Source: CAZMFZ01 sp964565665
GTDB lineage: Bacteria > Bacteroidota > Bacteroidia > Cytophagales > UBA9547
Assembly (NCBI GenBank): GCA_964565665.1
Contig: CAZMFZ010000056.1
Span: forward strand, 1-22,173
Length of the DNA stretch: 22,173 bases
Reading direction: 5' to 3'
Shown here: positions 21,766 through 22,173 of the stretch, in pieces
Numbering within the stretch: position 1 is the stretch's first letter
How the letters are laid out: each line of letters begins with the position of its first letter
Translations under genes and position numbers: made by a program
The notes under the pieces: generated by a model
Told to the model about the DNA's origin: nothing
Database searches by the model: none
Seen by the model: only the letters and a program-made list of their open reading frames with translations

Positions 21766-22173
21766 CTACCAATAACTTATCTCTGCAGATTTATTCAATT
21801 CTAGGTGTTTGTCTGGCAGGGAAAGGAAAGGAACGTGTGTATGAAGCGACATTTCCCTGGTTACACTTTTATGGAAAAGCCCACTTAGCCAGCCTCTCTC
21901 ATGGGCAATCATCATGATTAAAGATGCCTTATGTGAAATGGCAAATTTATCTACCTCTTCCACTACATCAGTTTTAGAAGATTGGTGAAGTTCGACCGCT
22001 AATCCCTCAAAGTACCCTTCCAAGTCATTGAATAGAAAATTCTGATTTTCATTAATATCTTTATCAACATCGGAATCATGTACATAATAAACATTGATTC
22101 TTGCCTCGAGTTTTATTGCCAAAAGCCTGAATACATTCATTATTTCCCAATTATTGATGTCTTTAAAATCGGT
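21766..22173 (-). CDS. Universal stress protein, C-terminal part (cut by window end)
   Basis: The frame is open to the window edge. Its first visible residues, TDFKDINNWEIMNVFRLLAI, match the start of the second domain of the Usp at 13177 (ATDFKGVDF). The end has SLIMMIAHERGWLSGLFHKS, then LHTHVPFLSLPDK, nearly the same as in that paralogue. This half is the degenerate Usp domain without the G-x2-G-x9-G pattern. The N-terminal ATP-binding half presumably lies beyond 22173. Met at 22140 is internal, not the start. It may lead the minus-strand cluster of the eRF1-like, KaiC-like and CheB genes. Confidence 0.8.
   Translation of the reverse strand, partial: TDFKDINNWEIMNVFRLLAIKLEARINVYYVHDSDVDKDINENQNFLFNDLEGYFEGLAVELHQSSKTDVVEEVDKFAISHKASLIMMIAHERGWLSGLFHKSVTREMSLHTHVPFLSLPDKHLELNKSAEISYW

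Overview
The window is AT-rich bacterial DNA from a member of the Bacteroidota, probably a free-living Chitinophagales, Sphingobacteriales or Cytophagales type. The evidence is type IX secretion (T9SS) C-terminal sorting domains on secreted proteins, lipoproteins of a lipocalin-like family, a DUF6261-type protein, TAnnTTTG-like promoter boxes and a lack of clear Shine-Dalgarno sequences. The sequence is a draft scaffold: 18752-18851 is a run of exactly 100 N inside a tandem repeat. No rRNA, tRNA, insertion sequence or CRISPR array was seen.

Layout. 1-629: a degenerate 41-bp tandem repeat and an inverted repeat. 630-1370: a DUF6261-like gene. 1602-6015: a surface/secretion locus in visible decay. 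It holds the tail of a lost S74/tail-fibre-type protein, two lipoproteins (the second cut by TGA), a large T9SS-exported protein broken by one frameshift and two TGA codons, and a small secreted protein. It also holds remnants of a Cys-rich copper-binding four-helix protein and of a histidine kinase. 6004-7474: a 56-aa membrane protein and a PAS histidine kinase. 8048-11055: another dead T9SS tail and an intact 806-aa CUB/BACON-like/T9SS protein. 11408-14052: a soluble histidine kinase convergent with a coiled-coil gene and a STAS-like gene, then a tandem universal stress protein. 14461-17681: Crp/Fnr regulator, DinB, YceI, a four-helix membrane protein (DUF6789-like) and an exported protein of unknown function. 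18029-18505: a helical protein of unknown function with a strong terminator. 18647-18927: a 42-bp palindromic tandem repeat around the scaffold gap. 19117-22173: a minus-strand signalling cluster of a second universal stress protein, an eRF1-like protein, a double-domain KaiC-like ATPase and a stand-alone CheB methylesterase domain, the last two coupled by ATGA.

How it works together. The right half looks like a stress and signal-transduction neighbourhood: two histidine kinases, two related Usp proteins, KaiC/CheB, a STAS-like protein and Crp/Fnr. The left half is a graveyard of exported-protein genes. The observations most worth following are three. First, the 41-bp array at 302-424 and the 42-bp array at 18647-18927 look like one repeat family, each beside a small helical protein gene. 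Second, nonsense TGA codons cluster in one locus while TGG is still used there. Third, the usp/eRF1-like/kaiC-like/cheB cluster forms a compact unit.
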